From positions 7,462,501 through 7,526,500 of the forward strand of contig CM076944.1 of NCBI GenBank assembly GCA_039566865.1: a DNA stretch of 64,000 nucleotides. The letters are read 5' to 3'. The stretch is from Aurelia coerulea. Lineage: Eukaryota; Cnidaria; Scyphozoa; Semaeostomeae; Ulmaridae. The notes below the pieces were generated by a model that was given only the letters and a program-made list of their open reading frames with translations, was not told the DNA's origin and searched no databases. Position 1 is the stretch's first letter; each line of letters begins with the position of its first letter. A program made the position numbers and the translations under genes. Below, piece after piece: positions 22,894 through 35,390 of this stretch.

Positions 22894-24118
22894 ACATGGA
22901 CAAATTACAATATGATACCGAAAGGGAGAATGGAAATGCATTAGAACTGTTTGACCATTGCATAGAAACACAAATACACATATCTAAATGCATTAAGCAA
23001 ACGAATGACCCTAGCAAATGTCTAGCAAATGGAAGAAAAGCAGGTTAAATGTTACATGAAAATAGGATGTTAATACAGGGATGGTTGCAGGAAAGGATTA
23101 CTTCCAATAGCATTCTGCTGCGTGAATAAACTTTATAGTTGCCTCGAGTAGTTTTTTCTTCAAATCGATTAGTAACCTTTCGTCTCCATTTTAAATGAAT
23201 TGGAGAATGATTTCGTTTGAAAGATTGAAAAAAACTGCGAGGTAGCAATTTTGTGTGCACACAGTTGAGAAGATCACGTCTTGGCTCGTTATTAAAATGG
23301 CAAAGCAACGTTTAGTGTTCTCATTGCCATCATTTGCTGAGCACAGTAGGTTCGTTGTATCTCTAACATTGTTCCTAATTTTGTGATGGTTTCCTTTACT
23401 AACACCCACTTGTAAATTTGGCCCGGGGGGAGGGGGGGGGCTTTAAATGATTCTGGACGTGCCGCTCATGCGAGTTAGTTTTTTCATCTGAAATTCTTTA
23501 CATGTGGGTTTGTTTTTAACGATAGTTCTGGTAGATGGTTAGTTTTTTTCAGAATTTTGTTATCAATGGGTCCCATAATGATAATCCGCACCAAACAACG
23601 AAAATCTTCCTTGTTATTTTGCTTGAGAAGCGACTAAGTCAAGAAACGACAACGTTTTGTCTAGCAACAACGACAACAACAGCTTCTAGCCAGTCAATGC
23701 TGAAGAAATTTGAATAGACCTTGCCTCTCCAAATCGACATATTCATGCACATGGGTCAGAAATTTCCTGATATTCATGCAAATGGATTCGGAATCCTTGA
23801 ATATTCTTTCATACATATTAGTCCAAATGCAGGTCGAACCACTGTCACAATGAAGTACCCCTGTGGTAACTGTGTGACAATATCTAAGCCTTTCCATGAC
23901 AGTTAATCTAATGGCCATCCTTGGCTATCATGCAGAAATAAGCATAGGCGTGAAATCTTTAGATGAGGCAATATTGCACGTTAATGTACCGTCTGCTTGA
24001 CTTTTTGATGGCTTGAAAGGAATTTTGGGGAGCTTGCTATAATTCGTTGTGTGCAATCTTTTAAAAGATTGACGCCTATGCTGAGTTTCAACAGCGCCTG
24101 TTGATCAGAACCTCTCTT
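22894..24118. other. first part of the 6.6-kb intron before the common exons
   Basis: Nothing coding was recognised. G-rich tracts lie near 23422-23440. No fifth complete TSR exon was found between copy D and exon 2. Confidence 0.45.
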
Positions 24119-24122
24119 AACC

Positions 24123-24848
24123 CTATTGTACCCGGGCTCATAGGGTCAGGCCACTGCCCGGGGGGGGGGGGCAAAAAATGCCCCCCCTAATTATCTTAAA
24201 AACCGAAAATAGTATGCCATTGTAACTTCGTACAATAGTAATTGCATCTATTAGGAATCTGATTATAGATTTTAATGCTAATTGGTCATGTAGTTTGTTG
24301 CCAAGTGACCAAACAATAGGACCATGTCCGGTATAAGCTTCAGTACTGAAAACACAAAAAGTGCTAATTATTTCACTTAAAATGTATCAGAACCTCAATA
24401 AACTACTTAAAAATGAAGAAAATATGTTTATCCATTGATTTATATCATAATTTGAAAATTTTGTCTTTCTTTGTTAGAGATATGACGTCATCAAGTTACA
24501 TGACGTCATGGAATCTATTGTTTGCTGATGTCAGTAAATATGAATTATGTATATATCAAACGAAAGTACTTTGCAAGGGGAATCGTTTGGTACCAAGCAC
24601 AACTTGATCAAGGTTAAAACAAAGAAATTATGACAGTTTTCGTGAGTTTCTTTGTGAATACTTTCCAAATATGGGTATCTGCTGGTCACGTGACTTAAAT
24701 TATGACAATTGAAAGTCTAAAATTTAATTGCCAATTAAAAATTAGGAAAAGTCATGGATGTTTCAGTTCAATTTTCTATTTCCTCTCTGTTTTATAATCA
24801 AAAGTATGGTTGGGGGGCATTTTTTGCCCCCCCCCGGGTACAATAGGG
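24123..24848. mobile_element. 726-bp TTAA-flanked foldback element
   Basis: Terminal repeats CCCTATTGTACCCGGG and CCCGGGTACAATAGGG are perfect inverts, with TTAA at 24119-24122 and 24849-24852. Inner arms carry a G10/C10 tract next to GCAAAAAATGCCC and GGGCATTTTTTGC. The interior resembles that of 6596-7471. Typical structure of a non-autonomous piggyBac-type element; no transposase. Confidence 0.85.
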
Positions 24849-24998
24849 TTAAGGGACCAGGACTGGGGGAGGGCAATCCATTGTTGCCTTGTTTTAAAGG
24901 GAAAATAGGCCTATTGTTTGAAAAGCTAAACAATACGTCTAAAGAAGGATTGCAAAACATCCGAATCATACCACTGTCCTTCCATGGGTCTAAAGTTC

Positions 24999-25103
24999 GT
25001 CTCAAATGTGATGTAACGTCAGATTTGCGATGACGCAAAATTCCTTCACACTTCTATTGTTATTATTCGCGGGTAGCTGCAGGTGACATCTTATTTGAGA
25101 CAG
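24999..25103. mobile_element. 105-bp miniature inverted repeat (GTCTCAAAT ends)
   Basis: Ends GTCTCAAATGTGATGTAACG and GTGACATCTTATTTGAGAC. Related copies are at 18437-18541 and 50782-50894. Confidence 0.6.
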
Positions 25104-27886
25104 GGCCATATAATCTTTTCAAAAAGTTGCATGAATTTTAAAAGAATTTCACAAATGGAAGTGAAGATGGGCTTGTTCCTTTTTTGAGTTATTGTTTCAC
25201 TTCATGTTGTTGATTGATCAATATCTACGAATGTGCGTATTTTTATAGGACACAAAGAATTTTAGTCTTTGATGAAAATTTCTAAAAGTTTCTTGAGGGC
25301 TTCGTAGAAGTTTCAAAAATTCTCGTTGTGTATATCAGCGAGAGATCTCCTGTGCCTTCGTGGGCATTTCATGTCGAAAGCCGAGTATTCCGGTGCAAGA
25401 AACGAGCGCAAATATCCTTTGGTTGTCCTAAATTAAATGGAAAAACATGGATAGTTGTGGAAAATTTTCCTTTCGTGGCAGACCCTCAACCGATTGAGCT
25501 GTTTCATCGAAACGGCGCAGATGCCACATGAAGAAATGTTGCCTTTATTTTTGGTTAAATTGATTCAAAAGACGCAAATTTATTTTTAGTATAAGGCGTT
25601 AAATTTCTGATCTGAAGATGATAACGAAACTAAAAATGCCGCTTTGTAAGCCACCTTCGGAAGTGTTGAATGGCATACATGTATGATTCGGTTTCATTAT
25701 CACCAACAAATTTTTCAACATTTATTATCTTGTTAAAGCCTGCTCATACAAGAAATGATACTTTTCTAGGCTTCGCCTCTTCTGTGAGATGCTTTGTATA
25801 TCCCACAACTAAGATAGCGACCTTTGTTGCAACTGTTAGCTGCTTATTGCAATTTCGAAGTTATAGGCCAGCTCAGTGGCGTCCTTTTTCCTTTTATATG
25901 CATATTGATCTTTTTTACCATAAGCAGTTAGACTCCCTAAATTTCATCAGGCTAAGACAGCTGAACATTAACTGGAAGTTAACCCAAACGTGCTGCCTTT
26001 TTTCTCGTTATATTGGCCAACCATCATTTTCCTCCCCTGTTGGCCTACGGGTTTGACTTGGCATACAAAGTTAATTCAAACATATATGTCGGTCAACGAA
26101 AGAGAGAGATGAAACTTATATTGTATTGTAATGAAAGAATTGTATTGATCCAGGGTATCAAACTTCATCACCCCCCCCCCCCCCCCCAATCAAGAGAAAG
26201 AAGATAGAAGCCTGTGTACTTCTATCGTCTGGCTACAAAATCTAGCCTTTCATTTTGTTTGGCAGAAATGGCACCATAAAGTTATATCAACAAGGCAGCA
26301 AAGATATCTTTGATGGCAGTAATTGGCACACAGTGATCATTCAAAACTATTTTATAATCAGAGTTTTATCATCGCCAACATCTGATGATGGCAAAGGTTT
26401 GAAAGGCCCCAGTGTGCCAATTACTTAGACTTTTGTCGTTTCTTGGATCTGCCATTTTAGTGCCATTTGTAGATGTCCTAGTGGGCGAAACTTGTCAGCT
26501 CCGAGAAAGAGACAAAGAAAGCTCAAAAGACCAAATTAACACATATTTTCTTTGAGTACTTACCCCCCCCCCTCCCCCTTCAACCATACACTATATTGCT
26601 TTTTCTCCATACATGTACAACAAAACCTTCACGATGGAAGTAAAGAATTCCCTCAGGAACTTCCTCGCTATAATCTGTGGCATGGTTGTGGAAAACACCA
26701 CAAGTGTCTTCCGATATATGCCATCAGTAGAAATCGTTCCATAGATTCTTCTTCACCTCACCCTTCAAAATCTGACAGATAGTATTATGTCACGTTGTTG
26801 AATGATGTATCGTTGTTGCGCAATTAGTGCAAACGCCGGCTACTTTTGTATCCTACATTTAGAGGTATCATGATGCTCGGCTTAACTTCTCAATGCAAAG
26901 GCCTACGTGTTTGCTTATGGCGGTGAACGGTTAATTCCTATGAATCCAGTGTCAAAATTGCTGTTTCTGTGGTATCTACGTTGCCGAAACATGGATAAGA
27001 CAACTAATAGAAACCATAGATGAAAAAGTTATCGAATTTAGATAAGAGAATTATTGCAGGTCCAGGCCAAATCTAACAGAGATTAGTATTACCGTTAGCG
27101 AAATAGTTTAGCCAGACATTCGTCCCAGCAAGATGAAATAAGAGAACTTTCTTCTTCGGAGTGGTCTCTTATTTTATCCGGGGGGAGGGGGTGCATAACA
27201 CGGTCAGGGTACGGGTACATGCCGCCCATATCAGTGAGTTTTTGGGCCCAAAATTCTCTAAACGAGGATCCTTTTTCGGCAGATTTTCCATAAACATGGG
27301 TGGGGTTTCGCTGAAATTCGAAAAAAAGTTTAACATAGGCATTTTCCCGCAAACATTCATCATAAAAGTGGGTAACAAGGCAAGTTTTGGTAATTAGGAG
27401 AGAGTACCTTTCTGAAAACCGGGCCCCGTCCATCCACAAGTCTTGTACCCTCCTGGGATTTTATCTTCGTCACAGAAAAGCAGGTGAGAGAAGAACCTGG
27501 AATTTGGAACTGGAAAATTTTTGAAATTAGCCAATAAGAAAGAAGCATTTGGTGAAAATTACCAGAACGAGTAGAATTTCATGTTTTGTTGTTTGTTTAA
27601 GACTACGTTCATACGATACCAGCATAATGTGAAAACGGCTAAAAAAATGTGATGGTAGCACGATGCTGGCACAATTGGAAAACAGTAGGAACTTGACAGT
27701 AAACAAATTCGTTGCAATCTCCCCCAAGAACTTAATTTCCAAGAAATGTACAAATGTACCTACACCTTAGGAATAGATCAGCCTCGTTTTGAAAGCATCG
27801 AAAGATACTCCATTTTCGTCTATTTCGAGCGTGCATACGATGCCTTTTTCAGAACGTGCCATTTAGAGCTACGTTTTCAAAATCTA
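25104..27886. other. intron sequence, no gene seen
   Basis: Contains a C tract at 26170-26187 and short open frames (for example 25670-26056) with no recognised family or splice context. Nothing further was identified. Confidence 0.45.
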
Positions 27887-29231
27887 GGGTAAGACGGGGT
27901 AAAGTGAACTACTTTGGAGGTTTTTCAAGGATATCCTAAAGAGACTGTAGCTGAGGGCAAACTTTTGAACGTTGTTTTGACATTATGTCTTTGGGTCAGT
28001 TTATCCATAGCAAAAATATTTTTCAAATCTTTTTCCATTGTCTCACAAAAGAGCTTTCTTTGGCGACCGCTCTGCCTAGTTCACTTTACCCCGGACCGAG
28101 GTAAAGTGAACTACTTAGCAATTGTTCGATAAAACCCAAATAATGCTGGTAATACCCGAAAATATGATTTATTTTGCAACTCTAAGGAGTTCTTCGCATG
28201 CCAAAACGAAAAAAACCCAAAAATTTCACAAGAGTGATATAAAAAAAAATTAAATTGTGACCTATGTTGAGAACGATCTTTGCAGATCAAATATTAACTA
28301 TTGTCTAAGTCATCAATTCGAGTCAGATTGCGAGACCTGAATACAAGTCGATGAACAATAATGGGAATATTCTTCGAAAATACTATATTGCATATAAATA
28401 CCAAATTACCACAAAGAGAAACAATAATTTCAAAGTAGCTCACTTTGCCCTGAAACCTCCGCTCAGAATTAAAACCAAAAATAGTTATAAATCTATAACA
28501 ATTATCTATATTCTAATTTCACAGTGATGGCCATTTATCCTTTCATGTCGATAGGTATGCTTGCTTCATCAAATCTCAACAAAATTCTTGGATCAGTAAC
28601 CGCATTTTTGAATGAAGGTTAAACTTCGGCTGTCAAATGTTTGGAGGTTTTTCAGGGAGCTGGTATCAGAATATATTTCTGTGTCATCAGAGCGAAAAAT
28701 TATCCTGCAAATTATGATTTTCTGAAAGAACCAAATGAGATTGAAAAGGTCTTCTTCATCTGACTTCATGTTTACATGAGAAAATTTAAAATCATGGGTA
28801 GTTCACTTTACCCCGGTCGAAGCAAAATATCGACTAGACGGTAGATCTTTTAAAATATTATGTAAGCTTACAAAAAAGTCTTTCTTGGCCCTTTCCTTTT
28901 GGAAAATGTAAACACATGGTATGTGCTTCAAATTGATCAAAACAATTGTAGAAATGAATTTCGTCTTGGGGTCAAAAATTAAGACCAAAGATAGGAGCCC
29001 AAACCTAACAACCATGATTTCCCGAGGTTGTTTTTACTGCCTAGGGTAAAGGGATTTTTTGCAACAACAGGAAGAACTATTTTGCAAAAATGATTTCATT
29101 TCCTGTGAGCATATGTAACAAAGCATTTGGCATAAACCATGTTTTATCGTTGCATGTTTGCTTTTGGAGAGAAGTGCGAATGTTCTAAGTAGTTCACTTT
29201 ACCCCGTAGTTCACTTTACCCCGTCTTACCC
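27887..29231. mobile_element. 1.35-kb TA-flanked foldback element
   Basis: Inverted ends GGGTAAGACGGGGTAAAGTG and its complement, with TA on both outer sides (27885-27886 and 29232-29233). The terminal motif TTCACTTTACCCCG also occurs inside as an inverted pair at 28079-28113 and again at 28802-28815 and 29185-29207. A TA duplication fits Tc1/mariner-type or other TA-targeting families; the superfamily is uncertain. No transposase frame was seen. Confidence 0.75.
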
Positions 29232-29402
29232 TACTGTTTTCAACTGCCTGCAAACATGTGCGGTTTTCGTGTGAACAGGAGGGTTATCGGTCACATTTCT
29301 ACCAGTTTGATATTGTACTGGTATCGTGTGAATGCGGTCTAATTCATAAATGGTGTAGCTATGAGAATTATGTCATCAATAACTAGAGGCTTTCCTTTCT
29401 AG

Positions 29403-29635
29403 ATGTTGTCCAGTGAATTGTGCTGTCTCATCATGGGGAAATTGGGGATCGTGCAATGCACAATGTGAAAAAACTGGAACACGGAGCAGGACCAGGAGAG
29501 TGACAACCGCTGTTTCTTGCAACGGAACTCCTTGCCCGCAGTTGACTCAGCATAACTCATGCAATGGACCATGCTGCAGAAGAGATTGTGTGTTGAGTTC
29601 ATGGACTTCGGTGGGGTCGTGCACGGCACCTGCAG
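29403..29635 (+). CDS. common exon 2: TSR-3 and first part of TSR-4
   Basis: The acceptor TTTCCTTTCTAG supplies the third base of the split Arg codon of every first exon. The protein starts CCPVNCAVSSWGNWGSCNAQ, which continues the CCPVNC hinge used between TSR-1 and TSR-2 in the first exons. TSR-3 has SRTRRVTTAVSCNGTPCPQL; after CCRRDC a new repeat begins (WTSVGSC). It ends phase 1 at a GTATGT donor. Length 233 bp. It is the first exon shared by all possible upstream copies and so decides the phase they must use. Confidence 0.88.
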
Positions 29636-29685
29636 GTATGTTGTTATTATCAAGGGCGATTGGAAGAGCCTTCCGCCTCTTTTTT

Positions 29686-29985
29686 CAGTAATTCATTTTA
29701 AGTGGGCTAAAAGGATTTCTAGCTAGTTAAAGCTAATGTAGGCCCACTTTGCTGTCGGATCCTGGCATGGGACCCCAAGTTTAACGTCCCTGCCGAAGGA
29801 CGGCGAAGTGAGTTGCGAGGTCAGGCATCCGAGAGGTCACCCATCTGGAATTTGAGCTCACTCGACCGAGCTTAACTTCAGTCACCCGACGGAAACCGTT
29901 CAAGCTGCTCGGCCTATCACCCCACTTTGACCTCACCCTCCAGTAGTAGGCCCAGTGCATATTCCATAGGCATACACGGGTGAGT
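29686..29985 (-). mobile_element. 5S-rRNA-like SINE remnant
   Basis: Read on the minus strand, the element carries GAAGTTAAGCTCGGTCGAG (29865-29883) followed by CAGATGGGTGACCTCTCGGA (29829-29848). These match the box A region and the box C region (GATGGG.GACC) of 5S rRNA genes in order and roughly in spacing. The body then has GACGTTAAACTTGGGGTCCC. A second, more degraded copy lies at 41998-42185. 5S-derived SINEs are a known class. The sequence has too many changes to be a working 5S gene. Confidence 0.55.
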
Positions 29986-30248
29986 CAGAAAAATGTTTGA
30001 AAATCGTGCAACAAAAACTATAGCACCGATTTAAGAAATTACAACTCCGTTGCCAAACTGAGGTTTCATCTTAATTTCGAGCATTTGTTGATGATTTAAA
30101 ATGTATTTTCTAAACCTCAATGAAGAGTTCTTCAAAACTACGTTCCATTGGATTTTACTAAAACCATAAATGATTGGCTCAATATGATCAATGTTTCAAC
30201 AATTGAAATGGTGAGATAATGCTTCGTATTAGCTCAGGCGTTACTTCC

Positions 30249-30760
30249 AGCATATGGCTCAAATCTTTCAAATCTTTAAAAAGGTGGGTGTAAAATTCTA
30301 TTCCATTTTTCTTTGAATTGAATTGCTTGAAAGGAACTTATAGTAACTTGCTGCAAATTGGCCGTGGAAATTTTTTAATACCTTGATTTTTTTCAAAATG
30401 GCGGTAATTTAATGATTTTTGAATAAATTGATGGAAAATTTTGAAAACATCTAAGTCATCGTAAATCCTAAACCAAAGGACGAGCAATCATATAACTTTC
30501 AAGAAAACCATAGTTTATGAAGGCCTACAATTTCATGAAAAGCAGAAATCAGTATCTTTTCTGGTTTAGGATTTAGAAATTTGATGACGTCATAGCCTCA
30601 AATTTAATAAATGCCGCCATTTTGAAGCTAATCACGATATCAATAAATTTCCACGGCAGACTTACAACAAACAACCCTAAATTCCTTCCAAGCCATTTAA
30701 TTCAAAGGCAACTGTATTATAATTTTACACCGAACTTTTTAAAGATTTGAGCCCTATGTT
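30249..30760. mobile_element. 512-bp foldback element, AGCATAGGGCTC family
   Basis: Ends AGCATATGGCTCAAATCTTT and AAAGATTTGAGCCCTATGTT. Nine-base flanks GTTACTTCC (30240-30248) and GTTACTTTC (30761-30769) match at 8 of 9 positions. Same family and length as 37828-38339 and 51230-51743. No coding content. Confidence 0.8.
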
Positions 30761-30769
30761 GTTACTTTC

Positions 30770-31711
30770 TAATGATACAGAAACTCTTGAAATGTTATTT
30801 CATTTTTTTTTTAATTTTGGGCCAACCATTGAAGACTCTTCCAATCGCTTTTGTTATTATTAGCCATTTTATGCCTTGTTTCTATCAAGTGTTTCTACCT
30901 GCTTTCAGGCTCCTGAAAACACTTGTAATTACTGGGGGCTGCCGGTACATCTATTTTTTTGCTTTCACCAAATCATTGATACAATTTGTTATTTGATTCG
31001 GAATGTATACGGACTTGCTTCAACGAACTGAGCCAATCCCATTGCCTGAATTCTTGCTATTAATGCCATTCTTATAGATAACTGTCTTTGCGTGCCCTTA
31101 TTTACTGTTAAACCCGCGAAACCAATGGATGAAACATGAATGCAAATGAATGGTCCGGCGTTTGCTGTAAAAAGATATACTTCCTGATTTCGCACATATT
31201 TAACGAATAGAAGACACGTAGAAAGCAAGGAAGTAAAGCTGAAAGGATCGAGACACAAGAGAAGGAATAAATGTTGACCCAGTGAATGATTTTCGTCTCG
31301 TCGTTTAACCATTGATGAAATTTAAGCAATCGTTTATCAAGCTTCCGTATTATGGTGCGAATTCAACAAGTCCTGACAACCTATTTTCGTTAGTACTTTC
31401 TTCCGTAAATGGAATGTTATACCCAATAAGCAGCAAATTTCAGTTCACTTCATATGTGTTTTAAATTCACTACATCTAATTTATAATTTACTATACCATC
31501 AAATAACTAAACTACAAGGAAATAAGACAATATTTATTACAGGAAATTAATATATTGATACGGAAGATGAATGCAATGTGCAAATACAGAAAATCGAAAT
31601 AAATTGTATACGCTTTTGACTTTTATACAATAAAATAGAAATTGTAAAAATATCAAAAAGAGTCTAGAATTATTGATCTCATTTGAGACAGACTTTAGAT
31701 ATGAAAAGTGA
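30770..31711. other. intron sequence, nothing recognised
   Basis: No exon with matching phase, no domain and no transposon ends were seen. Confidence 0.4.
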
Positions 31712-31714
31712 TAA

Positions 31715-32192
31715 GGGACCGTTCATTATTTAGCAAGGGGTCGGTACCGATGTGACGAGACGCACTTTTTAGGATAATGAAATTATCTTTTACCCAACTG
31801 CAAGAACTTGAAAAAAATTTATTCCAACCCAACCACATCATGGATAAAAACTTTTTCCAACTTAGGCCAGATCTTGAAGTTGAAGAAATGCTTGACAGGC
31901 CTAAAGATTCCTTTGAAACAACCATTATTTCAATTTCATATCTTAAAAATATTGGAGGATTGGCATAAAATTCTGATGATAATATTCCTGCTGCTAATAT
32001 TGCTGAAAAAGACTCTATATTAGAAAACTTTCATTGAGCGATTCCAGTGATAATAACTGAGAGCTGACAATTTTTACCCGGCATTTTTTTGTAAAGAAAT
32101 TGTTTTTACCCAACCTTTTTAGTGTGGGAAATTTTATTTACCCAACCAATTTCTCTTCGGTACCAACCCCTGACTAAAGAATGAACGGTCCC
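31715..32192. mobile_element. 478-bp TAA-flanked foldback element
   Basis: Ends GGGACCGTTCATTATTTAG and CTAAAGAATGAACGGTCCC with TAA on each side (31712-31714 and 32193-32195). A three-base TNA-type duplication is known for PIF/Harbinger elements. No transposase. Confidence 0.75.
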
Positions 32193-32476
32193 TAAATTGA
32201 CCCAGTGGGTTCTTTTCGTCTGAAGCGCCATCGATCGAAAGAATTGCAAACATTTTAGCAAGTCTTTCCGTTCATTCATAAATGGAATGCTACGAAAGAA
32301 TGCTGAAAGGGAAGTGGACGCAGGAAGTAGTAAAGCTGAATCTTTTGCATACAAAAGTTGGCATACAAAAGTTGAAGACAAAGATTACGCAATCGTTTGT
32401 AAGACTGTTGTATTATGATTCGATTATGGCAAGCAGGTCCTCGCGCGCTTTCTTTCAGCTGTGTGAGTGACGAAGG

Positions 32477-34753
32477 CCCGGCGGGTCAGCTCTAGGGGTC
32501 CAAGTGTAACCATGCTTGTCTGGCAACTTTTCAAGTTGACCCTTTTCTCTGATTTTGGATGGAGAAAACAACCCCTTTCACGGGCTTTTCTCTGACAAAT
32601 TTGGAAAATAATTGCCCTTTTTACAGGATTTCTCTGACAAATCTATAAGATAGGACTTTTCAAATGGGGGTGATAAATTGCGTGGTGAACATATATATCA
32701 AGCTCTACATAAAGCTACTACAGTACAGAATTCTTGTTCAGAAACATTTAAAGTCTTTGTGTGGCTCAAGAATACTGGAAGTCTTATCATAATGTACATA
32801 ATTCCTGTCATGTTATTGTGTACATGGCCTGTACTACAACTTGTAAATGGGTGATACTTGAATAACAAATGCCAGCGTGTTTGCTTATATGATAGAAAAT
32901 GGCTAGACTGCAAAAAAACCATTTGTTGACAAATTGTTAAAATAACAAAATTGGTATGACTGTGACTATGCACTTGCAGTTACCCAAAAAATAATGATAC
33001 AACTGATTTAACAAACATTTACGATATGTAACATTATTCGGGAAATCTTTACTGCTCCAGCAAATTACTAGGAGGTGAAGCAAGAACATACACAATTCCA
33101 TCTGATCTGCAAATATATATGTAGTTATTCAACAACAAATACAACTGTTGTGTCGGCGAATCTAACTTCAGTTGGTAAACATGTAAAGTTAATGGCAGAG
33201 ATAAGGATTATTTAGGTAGCATATATGATTATTCTCCACAAAAGCAAAAATTCAATCAACCAAACCAACCAAGCTTTGAGTTAGGCCATATAATAATATC
33301 TACCGGCATTTGCAAAATAACGGGCACATTTATCATCGATGAACTACCCAAGGCTTCCTACACTAAACGGCAGAATTCAAAGCAAAAGTGAACCCTTACC
33401 TATAACTTCAACCAAGCTCAAAAGAGAGGTATTCTCTCTCCAATATAACATTATCATCCACAATCCACTGCCATCTTTGGCCAAATAGGAGCAACAACTA
33501 CAACAACTAACAGTTTTGGCGCGAAAAACCAAAGAGCCCCTACACAGTGCCAGAGTACCAGAGTACTCCTGAATGAAGACAAGAACTTAGATGTAAGATT
33601 TCTATTCCTTTAATAGAAGTCGTCCAAGGCATTGCTAAACGTCGATAATTAGCTACCCTGGCGAAAGGCAAAGGAGGAAGCTGAAGCGGATGGTTGGTAA
33701 TGTTGTTTTGTGCAATCAATTGCCTTTTTAGGCCCAACAAAGGGCAGCCAATGTCATTGTTGACTGACAGTAACAGAGAATAACACACGAGACAAAACTA
33801 AGCAACAAACAGTCACTTTCTTTAGATAATTTGACCTACAGTCGAGTCGTATTTGCAGTGAACATATAAAGCACATCAGACACACAAATAAGGATAAACT
33901 ATCTTGTTTTGAAGAAGAAAAAACATCTGGAATTCCAAACTTGGCAATAATGGCAATGGCAAATGTTGCATTGTAATAATAATAAAAAAAACAAATGTGC
34001 AGTGACATTACTATCACTGATCAGCATCAAGCATATCCAGCAAGTTGCTGATGTTCTGTGAACAAATGAATTTGTTGCCAGTTTGAAATAATATTTGCAA
34101 CATCCTTTCCTTTTCACTGGGGTACTGCAAAAAGCTGTGGGAGACAGACAATATTCCATTACTTCTATGTTGAATAATTGAATATTAATATTTTACTGGT
34201 TCTTATGTCAAATTCTTTATGTTTCCATTTTCAACTTGCACTGGGCTAACAATTAGTGCTTCTAAAAAGAAGATAGAATTGGTTTCTGCATTGCAAGGTG
34301 ATTGCACTTGTTTTTTTGTGTGCATCAACACCATCTGCATTAGCTAAGAATTCTCAAGGATCTTTCAAGTGTTCTCAATGCACACAAGAATTCTTGAGGG
34401 GTATAAGAAAGACTTCAAAAATTCATTCAGAATGTCCAAGAATTTCCAAATAATTTTTAGTGAAGACAACAGTGGTGTCAATGCATGCAAGACCTGTAAT
34501 TTGAAAAAGATATCATCACCTGACTTGAATTGATGTTGCAGTTGTTATTGGTTTCTGGTGATTTTAACATGTGATGAAACATGCTGGAAATATATTTTTA
34601 CCCCTTATTTTGAAAATCTAGGATTTTTTTCTCAAAAAACTACCTATTTTCCTGGTTTCTCTGTCCTAGGTTTGATGAAAATTTTGCCCCCTTTCTCAGA
34701 GATTTCGTAGACGAGCATGGTTACACTTGGACCCCTAGAGCTGACCCGCCGGG
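32477..34753. mobile_element. 2.28-kb transposon-like element with 8-bp duplication
   Basis: The ends CCCGGCGGGTCAGCTCTAGG and the exact complement at 34734-34753 continue inverted for about 40 bases. A perfect eight-base direct duplication GACGAAGG flanks it (32469-32476 and 34754-34761). Eight-base duplications are typical of hAT and some other cut-and-paste families, but the CCCGG terminus is not the usual hAT CAG start. Open frames inside are under 95 residues and resemble no transposase, so it is non-autonomous or decayed. Confidence 0.8.
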
Positions 34754-34761
34754 GACGAAGG

Positions 34762-35390
34762 TAGTGGTTCGACTTTGGTAGTGGTTCGACTTCTCTGAGT
34801 AATATAAGGTTTTCAATTTCATACTGAAAGAAAAACCGGTTGTATCTTTTGCAAGATGTTGCAAGGGCATGCAAGGGCAGATTGTAAGGTGATAGATTGT
34901 GCGACGCGCACAGCGATTTATTTCCTTTCAGCTTTTTAATCTTTCAATGGCAAAATGAAAGATACGGTAATAGTAACCTTACCAGTTATATGATGACCTA
35001 TAAACAAATCTGTCATCCTTGCATTGACGATATTCAGCAAAGTGTGATATTGTTCAAACTCTTTCGCTATTAACTTGACTTAAAGTGACTAACCTTACTT
35101 AAAAGCTGAGATCTCCCAGGTTTTAAATAGCCTATTGTATTTGGTAGTCTGGCACTTGTCTGAAGTAAGCAAAGCCAAAAGAAACAGTGGTGTGTTTAGA
35201 TTATTTGCTGCATGCTTCCCTACTTGTGTTCTGCTGTATATTTGAGACCTTGCTGTAATACTTAGGTGCTAAAGACTCATCTGTAAGACAATTTTTCACT
35301 GTCAGGTATTGTTCATTATGAGGCTGTAATACTCAGCATATACAATGCCTGCAAAAAGTCCTTGGAATACTTAGGTAATTTCTTGGTAAA
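34762..35390. other. intron sequence, nothing recognised
   Basis: No exon, repeat family or structured RNA was identified. Confidence 0.4.

Noticed and set aside
29829..29950. Functional 5S rRNA gene on the minus strand
   Set aside because: Only the promoter-like regions match; the flanking body is shared with a second dispersed copy and the 5S fold is not preserved.
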